From DAHUYF01 sp035553515 (lineage in GTDB: Bacteria; Pseudomonadota; Alphaproteobacteria; ATCC43930; CGMCC-115725): a DNA stretch of 64,000 nucleotides. Every line of letters starts with the position of its first letter. Position 1 is the stretch's first letter. The stretch lies in the NCBI GenBank assembly GCA_035553515.1, contig DATNDG010000083.1, positions 21,888 to 85,887 of the forward strand, given 5' to 3'. A program made the position numbers and the translations under genes. Shown one piece after another: positions 16,900-25,193 of the stretch. The notes beneath the pieces are model-generated. The model saw only the letters and a program-made list of their open reading frames with translations, ran no database searches and was not told the DNA's origin.

Positions 16900-17476
16900 A
16901 TGCTCACGCTCTATTTTGCGCCAGGCTCGAGCTCGATGGCGGTGCATATCGCGCTTCAGGAGATCGGCGCCCCCTTCGCGGCGCAGCCGGTCTCCTTCGC
17001 GCGGCGTGAGCAGCGCCGAATACCTGGCGCTCAACCCTGAGGGCAAGGTGCCGGTCCTGCTGGTCGACGGCAGGCCGCTCAGCGAAGTGGCGGCGATCCT
17101 GTTCTACCTTGCGCGGCGCTTTCCCGAAGCAGGCCTGCTGCCCGCGCACGACATCGAGGCCGAGGCGCAGGCGATCTCCTGGATGTCCTTCATCGCCGCG
17201 ACGCTTCATCCCGCCCGGAGCCGCGGCCTCGATTACGCACAGCAGGTCTATGGCATCGCCGATCGCCGCCTTGGCGAGCGGGATTGGGCGCTGGCGCGCT
17301 ATTCGATCGCCGACATCCACCTCTTCCGCCTCTATTGGCGCCTCGCCCGCTCGCTGAAGCCGCCGCCGGCGACCTTTCCCCGGCTCGAGGCGCATCACGC
17401 CCGCATGATGGCGCGCCCGGCGGTGCAGCGCGTCCTCGAGATCGAAGCGGCAATCGGCTACGAGCTGCCGGAATGA
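16900..17476 (+). pseudogene. glutathione S-transferase, frameshifted
   Basis: The N-terminal thioredoxin-fold part reads MLTLYFAPGSSSMAVHIAL in one frame from the ATG at 16900 (AGGAGA upstream) but hits TGA at 17038-17040. The rest (SAEYLALNPEGKVPVLLVDG, then the C-terminal helical domain ending ELPE) continues in the +1 frame. The join is near 17008-17020. A 5-bp loss from a tandem AGCGC repeat would explain it, since related proteins read EQRSxEYLALNP. Rejoined, the product is about 192 residues, near the family length. It is either a real pseudogene or a sequence error. Confidence 0.8.
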
Positions 17477-17492
17477 GCCCCGCGCCGCCGCC

Positions 17493-18635
17493 TCAGGGGC
17501 TCGGCGTCACGCTCTTCGGCAGCAGCAGGAAATAGCGCCCGCGCGCCTTCATCGCCCCGGCGCGGGCCTCGGCCTCGGCGCCCGGCCCCCAGAAGACGTC
17601 GCCGCGCACCGGCCCACGGATGGCGCCGCCGGTGTCCTGCGCCACCATCAGCCGCCTCAGCCTGTCGCCGGCATCGAGATAGACCGGCGCGCCGAGCGGC
17701 ATGAAGCGGCGATCGACCGCGAGGCTGCGGCCCGGTGTCAGCGCCACCCCCTCGCTGCCGAGCGGCCCGTCGCCCGCGAGCCGGCGGAAGAACACATAGG
17801 ACGCATCCTCGTCCATCAGCGCCTTGCCCTCGGCCGGATGCGCCTTGATCCAGGCGCGGATCGATTGCAGCGAGACCGCGTCGCGCGTCAGCGCGCCGCG
17901 CTCGATCAGCAGCCGGCCGATCGCCACATAGGGCCAGCCATTCTGCCCGTCATAGCCGACGCGCATCGTGCTGCCGTCGCGCAGCACGACGCGGCCCGAG
18001 CCCTGGATCTGCAGGAAGAAGGCATCGACGGGATCCGCGACCCAGAGCAGCGGCTGGGCCTCCTGGCCGAGCGCGCCGCTCTCGATCTGCCCGCGCGTCG
18101 CATAGGGCTCGAGCCGCCCGCCCTCGACGCGGCCGGCGATGTGCTCGCCGCGCAATTCCGGCCGGAAGCGGCCGAGATTGACGGTAACGAGATCTTTGGG
18201 TCGTTGCAGCAGCGGCGTGTCGAAGCCGTCGCCCGGCTGGCGCGCGCCTTTGAGCTCGGGCTCGTAATATCCCGTGAAGAGCCCTTCCGCCGCGCCGTTG
18301 TTGCCCGCCTGCCAGGGCCGGAACCAGCTTTCGAAATAGCGCCGCGCCTGCGCGTCATCGGCGCTCCGCGGCAGCGCGGCGCAGGGCGCGCGCCAATCTT
18401 CGGCGCGGCCGGCGACACCGAGCCGCGTCGCCGGCGGCGCCTTCGCCAGCACCGCGCAGGAGCGCGCGAAGGCCGGTAGCGCCGCGGCGGTGGCATCCTG
18501 TTGCCATTCCGGCAGATCCGCAAACCGCGCCTCTTTCAGCGTCAGATGGTCGGGCGGCGGCGGGCGGGGGGTGCAGGCGAAGAGAGCGGCGAGCAGCAGC
18601 AGCGCCGCAACGCGCTCACGGGCTGTGCGTCGCAA
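17493..18635 (-). CDS. mltA: MltA, membrane-bound lytic transglycosylase A
   Basis: A 380-residue outer-membrane lipoprotein that cleaves peptidoglycan to 1,6-anhydromuropeptides. It has a signal with lipobox (LAALFAC), the MltA domain (LFTGYYEPELKG, FFLQIQGSGRV, NGWPYVAIG) and a 3D domain with the catalytic Asp in VAQDTGGAIRG. The only start in frame is TTG at 18635, 20 bp inside the end of tim44. In many alphaproteobacteria smr follows directly; here smr is 4.7 kb away. Confidence 0.94.
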   Translation of the reverse strand: MRRTARERVAALLLLAALFACTPRPPPPDHLTLKEARFADLPEWQQDATAAALPAFARSCAVLAKAPPATRLGVAGRAEDWRAPCAALPRSADDAQARRYFESWFRPWQAGNNGAAEGLFTGYYEPELKGARQPGDGFDTPLLQRPKDLVTVNLGRFRPELRGEHIAGRVEGGRLEPYATRGQIESGALGQEAQPLLWVADPVDAFFLQIQGSGRVVLRDGSTMRVGYDGQNGWPYVAIGRLLIERGALTRDAVSLQSIRAWIKAHPAEGKALMDEDASYVFFRRLAGDGPLGSEGVALTPGRSLAVDRRFMPLGAPVYLDAGDRLRRLMVAQDTGGAIRGPVRGDVFWGPGAEAEARAGAMKARGRYFLLLPKSVTPSP

Positions 18636-19284
18636 CGAGCGTCCAGTTGGGGTCGCGCGAGTTCACCGAGCGGGAGAAGGTCCAGAGATCGGTCTTCTCC
18701 TCGACCTGGTCGGGATTGCCGTCGACGACCGTGCCATCCGCTTTGCGGGTAACGTTGATCTGGTCGGAGACGAAGCGCACCGTCACCTGCGCGATGTCGG
18801 CGGCGAGATTGGCCTCGGCGATGTCGACGGTCTTGAGCGTCAGCAGATTGGTCGACAGGGTTTCGTGCCGCGCCGCGCGCTCGCGGATCGCCGCGGCGAA
18901 CGAGGCATAGACTTCATGGCTCAGCAGCGGCTCCAAAGTCGCGCTGTCGCCCTTGGCGAAAGCGTTGACGATGATCTCGAAGGCGGAGCGCGCGCCGCCC
19001 AGGAAGGCTTTCTCGTCGAAGCTCTTGTCCGCCGCCTTGAGCTGGTCGAGCGCCTGGCCGAGCGACAGGGGCCCGGACGGCGGCGGCGGCGCGAGCCGGT
19101 TGCGCCGCGGCAGCGGCACCACCTTCTGCGGCGGCATCTCGGGAGATTGCGGCTTCGCCGTGAAGGGATCGCGGCGCTGCTCGCTGCCGGTGCGGCGGCC
19201 GAGAACGCTTCTGAGGCGCACCACCAGCAGCCCGGCGATCACGGCGAATACGACAATTTCTATGAATTGGTAACCGTCGCCCAT
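18616..19284 (-). CDS. Tim44-domain protein
   Basis: A 222-residue inner-membrane protein with one N-terminal transmembrane helix (FIEIVVFAVIAGLLVVRL), a charged linker, and a Tim44 domain (FLGGARSAFEIIVNAFAKGD and QVTVRFVSDQIN). Bacterial relatives of mitochondrial Tim44 act in inner-membrane or envelope protein handling. It is coupled to mltA and divergent from secB, the conserved alphaproteobacterial arrangement. Confidence 0.9.
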   Translation of the reverse strand: MGDGYQFIEIVVFAVIAGLLVVRLRSVLGRRTGSEQRRDPFTAKPQSPEMPPQKVVPLPRRNRLAPPPPSGPLSLGQALDQLKAADKSFDEKAFLGGARSAFEIIVNAFAKGDSATLEPLLSHEVYASFAAAIRERAARHETLSTNLLTLKTVDIAEANLAADIAQVTVRFVSDQINVTRKADGTVVDGNPDQVEEKTDLWTFSRSVNSRDPNWTLVATHSP

Positions 19285-19554
19285 GCCTGCTTCACTGGTT
19301 GCGCCGCTTGAGCCCCCTCGTAGATAGGGCGACGGCGGCGAAAGGGCAAGCGCGCGTCGACCAGCCACCCGCTCTGCATCGAGCGCCGTCACCGGTGCCG
19401 CGCCCGGCGCGAACTGAAACACCATCAGCGACAGGATCCGGTTCACGACGCAGTCGTCCTCGGATCAAGCATTTGCCGGCCGACTGCCGGTCCTGGGGTT
19501 GTGCCCGCCGGGGCATCCGTGCTAGCCACCCGCGCGGCGAGGCAGGAGTGGTTA

Positions 19555-20046
19555 ATGTCGATTCAGGATAACGGCACGACGGTTACCGGCGGCGATGCAG
19601 CGGCCGGGCAGCAGCTCATCGTCAACGCGCAATACATCAAGGATTTCTCCTTCGAGAACCCGCGCGCCCCGCACAGCCTGCTGCAGCAGAAGGACCCGCC
19701 CGAGGTCCAGCTCGGCGTCGATGTGAAGGCGCAGGGATTGGCGCAGGATGTGTTCGAGGTGATGCTCACCGTCAGCGCCAATGCAGCGATTGCCGGCGAG
19801 ACCGTGTTCGTCGCCGAGCTCACCTATGCCGCGGTCGTGACGGTGCGCAATACGCCGGCGGAGGTGCTGCCGATCCTGCTGCTGGTCGAGACGCCGCGCC
19901 TGCTCTTCCCCTTTGCGCGCAGCATCGTCGCCAATGCCACACGGGAGGGCGGATTCCCGCCGCTGCTCATCCACCCCGTCGATTTCGCCGAGATCCTGCG
20001 CCGCCAGCAGACCACGCAGCCCGGCGCGCCGATCGCGACGGCCTGA
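19555..20046 (+). CDS. secB: SecB, protein-export chaperone
   Basis: A 163-residue tetrameric chaperone that keeps preproteins unfolded for SecA. Family segments are YIKDFSFENPRAP, ELTYAAVV and LLFPFARSIVANATREGGFPP (C-terminal part PLLIHPVDFAEI). The ATG at 19555 follows GCAGGAG. It is divergent from tim44 and convergent with dnaQ. Confidence 0.96.
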   Translation: MSIQDNGTTVTGGDAAAGQQLIVNAQYIKDFSFENPRAPHSLLQQKDPPEVQLGVDVKAQGLAQDVFEVMLTVSANAAIAGETVFVAELTYAAVVTVRNTPAEVLPILLLVETPRLLFPFARSIVANATREGGFPPLLIHPVDFAEILRRQQTTQPGAPIATA

Positions 20047-20056
20047 GGCGCCCGGA

Positions 20057-20097
20057 GTCAGTTCTCAGTCGTCAGCCCAGCGCTACTGGGAACTGAC
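20057..20097. terminator. hairpin between convergent secB and dnaQ
   Basis: GTCAGTTCTCAGT (20057-20069) pairs with ACTGGGAACTGAC (20085-20097) across a 15-nt loop. All 13 positions pair, one as G-U. There is no clear T run. It lies between two convergent genes and includes the last codons of dnaQ, so it probably acts as a bidirectional terminator. Confidence 0.5.
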
Positions 20098-20784
20098 GGC
20101 CGGAGACTGAGAAGCCCCGGCGAGCCAGATCGGCTCCTTGAGTTTTGCGAGAAACGCCGCATGCGCGGCCAGCTCCTCCGCGCTCGCGGCGTGCGGGCGG
20201 GGTGGGCGGGCGGGCCGTTCCACCGCATCGAGCGCGCGACCGCCGCCGATCGCCACGGCGAGGTCGAGCCCAGGCTGACGGCCGCCGACCAGCTCCAGAT
20301 AGACCGCGGCGAGCAGCTCGCAATCGAGCCGCGCGCCGTGCTTGGTGCGCTGCGACAGGTCGATGGCGAAGCGGCGGCAGAGCGCGTCGAGGCTCGCCTG
20401 GGCGCCGGGAAAGCGCTTGCGCGCCAGCAGCAGCGTGTCCTCGAAGGTGCAGGCGAGCGCCGGGCGGTTGAGCCGCTTCAGCTCGGCATTGAGGAAGCCC
20501 AGGTCGAACTCGGCATTGTGGATGACCAGGCGGTCCTCGCCGAGAAAGGCGATCAGCTCCCCGGCGATGGCGCCGAAGGGCGGGTGCTGCGCCAGGAACT
20601 CGGCCGTAAGCCCATGCACCGCCACGGCCTCGGCCGCGACCTCGCGCTCGGGATTGACGTAGCGGTGGAAGACGCGGCCGGTCGGCACATGGTTGAAGAG
20701 CTCGACGCAGGCGATCTCGACGATGCGATGGCCGTCGGCGGGGTCGAGCCCGGTGGTTTCGGTGTCGAGCACGATCTCGCGCAT
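20083..20784 (-). CDS. dnaQ: DnaQ, DNA polymerase III epsilon subunit
   Basis: The 3'-5' proofreading exonuclease of the replicative polymerase, 233 residues. Exo I is VLDTETTGLDP, Exo II is HNAEFDLGFLN, and Exo III covers TKHGARLDCELLAAVY, all of DEDDh type. The C-terminal tail carries the weakly conserved alpha-binding region and ends in residues encoded within a hairpin. It is transcribed away from coaE with a 15-bp gap. Confidence 0.96.
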   Translation of the reverse strand: MREIVLDTETTGLDPADGHRIVEIACVELFNHVPTGRVFHRYVNPEREVAAEAVAVHGLTAEFLAQHPPFGAIAGELIAFLGEDRLVIHNAEFDLGFLNAELKRLNRPALACTFEDTLLLARKRFPGAQASLDALCRRFAIDLSQRTKHGARLDCELLAAVYLELVGGRQPGLDLAVAIGGGRALDAVERPARPPRPHAASAEELAAHAAFLAKLKEPIWLAGASQSPAVSSQ

Positions 20785-20799
20785 GGCGCTCAGTCTGCC

Positions 20800-21417
20800 T
20801 TAGCGGGACTCGTCGGTGCAAGCGTCGGCCTCGCGCAGCGCCGCGACGATCCGCTGCAGCCGGCGGAATGTCTCGGCGCGGCCGAGGCCGCTCGGCACGA
20901 CGTAATCGGCGCGGCGGCGCTTTTCGGCGTCGGGCATCTGCTTTGCCAGCACGGCGCCAAGCCGCTCCTCGGTCATGCCCGGCCGCTTCATCACCCGCTG
21001 GCGCTGCAGGAAGGCAGGGGCCGAGACGACCACCACCTTGTCGCAGCGCCGCTCGCCGCCGGTCTCGAAGAGCAGCGGCACGTCGAGCACGACGAGGCCC
21101 GCGCGGCGGCGGCGCGCGGCGGCGAGGAAGCGCTGCTGGCTCAGGCGCACCAGCGGATGGAGGATGCGCTCGAGCCGCCTCAGCGCTGCTTCGTTGGCGA
21201 AGACCCGCGCGCCGAGTGCCGCGCGGTCGATACCGCCGCCCCGCCGGGTGACTCCCGGAAACGCCGCTTCCACCTGCGCCACGGCGCCGCCGCCGGGCGC
21301 CATCAGGCGATGGACGGCGGCGTCGCTGTCATGGACCGGCACGCCGAGGCGACGGAACATCGCCGCCACGGTGCTTTTCCCCATGCCGAGCGAGCCGGTG
21401 AGGCCGAGGATGATCAT
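20800..21417 (-). CDS. coaE: CoaE, dephospho-CoA kinase
   Basis: The last step of coenzyme A synthesis. The 205-residue protein has the P-loop GLTGSLGMGKST at residues 4-15, where the usual Ile/Gly before GKS is Met, plus HDSDAAVHRLM and LDVPLLFETG. The ATG overlaps the aroE stop (ATGA), part of an aroE-coaE coupling typical of alphaproteobacteria. Confidence 0.96.
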   Translation of the reverse strand: MIILGLTGSLGMGKSTVAAMFRRLGVPVHDSDAAVHRLMAPGGGAVAQVEAAFPGVTRRGGGIDRAALGARVFANEAALRRLERILHPLVRLSQQRFLAAARRRRAGLVVLDVPLLFETGGERRCDKVVVVSAPAFLQRQRVMKRPGMTEERLGAVLAKQMPDAEKRRRADYVVPSGLGRAETFRRLQRIVAALREADACTDESR

Positions 21418-22247
21418 GATGGGGCGAGGCTCGCTTCGGCGAGGCGGCGCAGCTCCGGCATCACTTCCGGCATGATCCCGAACCAGGCGGCAAAAGCCGG
21501 ACGCGCCTGATGCAGCAGCATGCCGAGCCCGTCCACCGCCGCATTGCCGCGCGCGCGCGCGGCGTTGAGCAGCGCCGTCTCGAGCGGCACATAGACGATG
21601 TCGTTCACCACCGCGCGCCGCGGTAGCGCGTCGAGCGTGAGCTCGAGCGGCGGCTGTCCGTTCTGGCCGAGGCTGGTGGCATTGACCAGCAGTGCCGCGC
21701 CGTCGAGCGCCGCATCGCGCTCGCTCCAGTCGAGCACAGAGACCGGGCCGCCCAACGCGGCCGCGAGCGCCTCGGCACGGGCGCGATGCCGGTTGAGGAG
21801 CCGGATCTCGCCGGCGCCGTGATCGAGCAGCGCCGCCGCCACCGCGTGCGCCGCGCCGCCGGCGCCCAGCACCACCGCGGGCCCCGCATCGGCGCGCCAA
21901 TCGGCAACCGTCGCGGCGAGATTGGCATGAAATCCGAAGGCGTCGGTGTTGCGGCCTTCGAGGCTGCCATCCTCTCCGACGACGACCGTGTTGACCGCAC
22001 CGATGCGGCGCGCCGCCGCATCGGTGCGATCGACCAGCGCCAGCGCCGCCTCCTTATGCGGCTGCGTGAGGTTGCAGCCAGCGAAGCCCTGCGCCTTGAG
22101 ACCGCGCAGCGCCGCGGCGAGCTCCGTCGGCTTGACCGGCAGCTTCACGTAATCGCCGTCGATCGCGTAATGCCGGAGCCAGAAGCCATGCAGCAGCGGC
22201 GAGCGCGAATGCTCGATCGGCCAGCCCATGACGCCGGCGCGGATCAT
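21414..22247 (-). CDS. aroE: AroE, shikimate dehydrogenase
   Basis: NADPH-dependent reduction of 3-dehydroshikimate. It has 277 residues. The shikimate-binding motifs are GWPIEHSRSPLLH and NLTQPHKEAAL (catalytic Lys), the nucleotide-binding motif is VLGAGGAAHAVAAAL, and NRHRARAEALA supports NADP use. It overlaps maf and coaE by 4 bp each. Confidence 0.96.
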   Translation of the reverse strand: MIRAGVMGWPIEHSRSPLLHGFWLRHYAIDGDYVKLPVKPTELAAALRGLKAQGFAGCNLTQPHKEAALALVDRTDAAARRIGAVNTVVVGEDGSLEGRNTDAFGFHANLAATVADWRADAGPAVVLGAGGAAHAVAAALLDHGAGEIRLLNRHRARAEALAAALGGPVSVLDWSERDAALDGAALLVNATSLGQNGQPPLELTLDALPRRAVVNDIVYVPLETALLNAARARGNAAVDGLGMLLHQARPAFAAWFGIMPEVMPELRRLAEASLAPS

Positions 22248-22855
22248 GCGGCAAGCGCCCCCGCGCTGCGCAGGAAGCCGAGCAGCGGCAGCAGCGGCAA
22301 TCCCAGGACCGAGAAGTAGTCGCCCTCGACGCGCTCGAAGAGCTGCGCGCCGAGGCCTTCGATCTCGTAGGCGCCGACCGCGGCGAGGATGCCGTCGCCC
22401 GCCGCGGCGAGATAGGCGTCGAGGAAGCTTTCGCTGAACGTGCGCATGAGGAGCGCGGGCCGCTCGACATGGCGCCACAGCACCACGCCGTCACGGCAGA
22501 CCACCGCCGCGGTTATCAGCTCGTGCCGCGCGCCGCGCAGACGTAGGAGCTGGCTGCGCGCCGCGGCGCGATCGGCCGGCTTGTCGAACCATTGATCGCC
22601 CAGCACCAGCAGCTGGTCGCCGCCGATGACGAGCGCGGCGGGATGGCGCTCCGCCACGCGCAGGGCTTTTTCCTCGGCAAGCCGCGTGGCGCAGCCTGCG
22701 GCATCCTGCCCCTCGCGGCGGCTGCGCAACTTCACCGCGGCTTCGTCGAGTGCCGCGGCATCGCGCGCGACGGTGAGCCCGGCCTGCTCCAGCAGCGCCG
22801 CCCGTGCGCGGCTTGCCGAAGCGAGCACCAGCGGCGCCGCGGCAAGCCTCGTCAT
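22244..22855 (-). CDS. maf: Maf-family nucleotide pyrophosphatase
   Basis: A house-cleaning nucleoside triphosphate pyrophosphatase of 203 residues. LVLASASRARAALLEQAGL is the N-terminal substrate motif, LVIGGDQLLVLGDQ carries the catalytic Asp, and GDGILAAVGAYEIEGLGAQL is the conserved C-terminal part. It overlaps ppsR and aroE by ATGA. It could be of the YceF subgroup; I cannot resolve that. Confidence 0.93.
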   Translation of the reverse strand: MTRLAAAPLVLASASRARAALLEQAGLTVARDAAALDEAAVKLRSRREGQDAAGCATRLAEEKALRVAERHPAALVIGGDQLLVLGDQWFDKPADRAAARSQLLRLRGARHELITAAVVCRDGVVLWRHVERPALLMRTFSESFLDAYLAAAGDGILAAVGAYEIEGLGAQLFERVEGDYFSVLGLPLLPLLGFLRSAGALAA

Positions 22856-23670
22856 CCTTCCTGGCCGTGGCGGCGCGCGATCAGCTTCAGGATCGCCGCC
22901 GCCGTCTCCTCGATCGACCGGCGCGTCACGTCGATCACCGGCCAGTGCCGTTCGGCAAAGAGCCGGCGCGCTTCGGCGACTTCGGCGCGCACCGCCTCGA
23001 TATCGGTATAGTCGCTGCGATCGTCCTGATGCAGCATGGTGAGGCGGTTGCGGCGCACCTGGATGAGCCGCTCGGGATCATTGGTGAGGCCGATGATGAG
23101 CGGCCGCGTCGCGTCGAACAGCTCCGGCGGCAGGCTCATGCCGGGCACGATCGGCACGTTCGCCGCCTTGATGCCGCGATTGGCGAGATAGATGCAGGTT
23201 GGCGTCTTCGACGTGCGCGAGACGCCGACGAGAATCACATCGGCCTCCTCGAGCCCCCAGGCCGATTGCCCGTCATCGTGATTGAGCGCGAAGGTCATCG
23301 CATCGATGCGCTGAAAATATTCGGTGTCGAGCAGATGCTGCTGGCCGGGCAGGCCGCGGCTCTGTCGCCCGAGAAACGTTGCCAGCGCGCCGATGACAGG
23401 GTCGAGCACCGGGATCGCCGGCGCCTGCAGCTTGCGGCAGCCCTCGACCAGCGGCCCGCGCAAATTCTCGTTGACGAGGGTATAGAGTACGACGCCCGGG
23501 TTGGCCTCGACCCCGGCGATCACCCGTTCGATCTGGCTCTTGGTGCGCACCATCGACCAGATGTGCTCGACCGCCTCGGCATCCTCGAACTGGACAAGAC
23601 AGGCGCGTGCCACCGAATGAACGGTATCGCCGGTGGAATCCGAGACGAGGTGGAGGTGAAAGCGGGTCAC
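22852..23670 (-). CDS. ppsR: PpsR, pyruvate-phosphate dikinase regulatory protein (DUF299)
   Basis: A bifunctional kinase/pyrophosphorylase of 272 residues that controls PEP synthase or pyruvate phosphate dikinase. FHLHLVSDSTGDTVHSVARA opens the protein, GVSRTSKTPTCIYLAN is the P-loop-like region, and DVTRRSIEETAAAIL closes it. GTG at 23670 is chosen for family length. This is the homologue of RP001/DUF299, which borders the origin in Caulobacter and Rickettsia. It is divergent from hemE. Confidence 0.93.
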   Translation of the reverse strand: MTRFHLHLVSDSTGDTVHSVARACLVQFEDAEAVEHIWSMVRTKSQIERVIAGVEANPGVVLYTLVNENLRGPLVEGCRKLQAPAIPVLDPVIGALATFLGRQSRGLPGQQHLLDTEYFQRIDAMTFALNHDDGQSAWGLEEADVILVGVSRTSKTPTCIYLANRGIKAANVPIVPGMSLPPELFDATRPLIIGLTNDPERLIQVRRNRLTMLHQDDRSDYTDIEAVRAEVAEARRLFAERHWPVIDVTRRSIEETAAAILKLIARRHGQEG

Positions 23671-24110
23671 GCGCTTATCCCGCTCGGCCTGTGGAGAAAT
23701 CCAGGCGAAACCGCGACATATCCAGAGGTTTTGCAAAAAGCGCGATTCGCTCCCCGCTCGGCTGAATCCGGCATAGCCACCGGCGCACCTAGGGAAAAGA
23801 CTCCGCGGCCTCGTCCAAACCCGGGAAAAACCCGGCCGGGCCGCCTTCGATCCCCGCTTTTCACGGTATCGCTCTTCACGCTTTACCGCCTCTGTCGCAC
23901 GCGTTACTGCCGCTTCACCCCGCTGTTATACACGCTCCGGCCACAGCTTTCAGGGGAAAGGCCCGGCTCGTGGATCAAACGCCACCGGGAAACAATCCCC
24001 ATGATCCCGCCTACAACCTTCTACCTCTACCTTTAGATTCTAAGAAGGAAGGGGTAAGAGGACGGCATGAAGGTCCGGAAGAAACCAGCACGAGGCCGGC
24101 GGAACGAACC
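23671..24110. other. candidate chromosomal replication origin (oriC)
   Basis: A 440-bp non-coding gap between divergent ppsR and hemE, the location of the Caulobacter and Rickettsia origins. It holds DnaA-box-like sequences: TGTGGAGAA (23690-23698, 8 of 9), ATATCCAGA (23718-23726, 7 of 9), TTATACACG (23926-23934, one mismatch to TTWTNCACA) and CGTGGATCA (23969-23977, 7 of 9). A TCCCCA W-box-like site lies at 23995-24000 and there are three GANTC sites. No full TTAA-N7-TTAA CtrA site was seen. The hemE promoter must also be here. Confidence 0.6.
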
Positions 24111-25193
24111 ATGATGGAGCCGGGTGCCGGAACGATGGGTGCGTTGCCGGCCGGCTCGGGCAAGCCTCTGCTGCGCGCGCTGGCGGGCGAAGCCTCGGCG
24201 CTGCCGCCGGTCTGGCTGATGCGTCAGGCCGGGCGCTACCTGCCGGAATATCGCGAGCTCCGCCAGCAGGTGCCGGGCTTCCTCGATCTCTGTTTTTCAC
24301 CGGAGCTTGCCGCCGAGGTGACGCTGCAGCCGGTGCGGCGCTTCGGGCTTGATGCGGCGATCCTCTTCTCCGACATCCTGGTGGTGGCGCATGGGCTCGG
24401 CCAGCGGCTCGAGTTCCGCGAAGGCGAGGGCCCGGTGCTGGAGCCGGTGCGTGACGCGGGCGAGCTGCGCCGCCTGGCGTTGGCTGGCTTGCCGGAGCGC
24501 GTGGCGCCGGTCTTCGATACCGTGGCGCGCGTCGCCGCCTCGCTGCCGCCGCAGGGGGCCCTGATCGGCTTTGCCGGCTCGCCCTGGACCGTGGCGAGCT
24601 ACATAGTGGAGGGTGGCGGCAGCCGCGACTTTTCGCGCGTCAAGCGCTGGGCCTTCGCCGATCCCGAGGGCTTCGGCGCGCTTATCGACCTGCTGGTCGA
24701 GGCGACGGTGATCTATGTGAGCGGCCAGATCGCCGCCGGCGCCGAGGCGGTGCAGCTCTTCGACAGCTGGGCCGGCGTGCTGCCGGAGCGCGAGTTCCGC
24801 CGCTTCGTGATCGAGCCGACACGGCGCATCGTGCAGGCGCTCAAGGAAAACCATCCGCGCGTGCCGGTGATCGGCTTTCCGCGTGGCGCCGGGCTCATGT
24901 ACCGCGCCTATTTCAGCGGCAGCGGCGTCACCGCCCTCGGCCTCGACAGCACCGTGCCGCCGGAGATTGCGCGCAAGACGCTGCAATCGATCGGCCCGGT
25001 GCAAGGCAATCTCGACCCGTTGCTGCTGGCCGCCGGCGGCCCGCCCATGGCGGAGAGCGTCGCCGCGATCCGCCAGGCCTTCGCCGCCGGTCCCTTCATC
25101 TTCAACCTCGGCCATGGCATCGTGCCGGACACCCCGGTCGAGCATGTGGCGGAGCTGGTGGCGCTGCTGCGCCAGCCGCTCGCGCCCCGATGA
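24111..25193 (+). CDS. hemE: HemE, uroporphyrinogen decarboxylase
   Basis: Decarboxylates uroporphyrinogen III to coproporphyrinogen III. It has 360 residues. The substrate-binding Arg and loop are in VWLMRQAGRYLPEYRELR, the catalytic Asp is in AAILFSDILVV, and GFAGSPWTVASYIVEGG is conserved. The ATG pair at 24111/24114 is taken as the start; a second option is ATG 24135. It overlaps hemH by ATGA. Confidence 0.96.
   Translation: MMEPGAGTMGALPAGSGKPLLRALAGEASALPPVWLMRQAGRYLPEYRELRQQVPGFLDLCFSPELAAEVTLQPVRRFGLDAAILFSDILVVAHGLGQRLEFREGEGPVLEPVRDAGELRRLALAGLPERVAPVFDTVARVAASLPPQGALIGFAGSPWTVASYIVEGGGSRDFSRVKRWAFADPEGFGALIDLLVEATVIYVSGQIAAGAEAVQLFDSWAGVLPEREFRRFVIEPTRRIVQALKENHPRVPVIGFPRGAGLMYRAYFSGSGVTALGLDSTVPPEIARKTLQSIGPVQGNLDPLLLAAGGPPMAESVAAIRQAFAAGPFIFNLGHGIVPDTPVEHVAELVALLRQPLAPR

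Noticed and set aside
16704..16907. 67-codon minus-strand frame upstream of the GST
   Set aside because: Pro-rich tail, no ribosome site and no recognisable domain. It could be real but cannot be supported.
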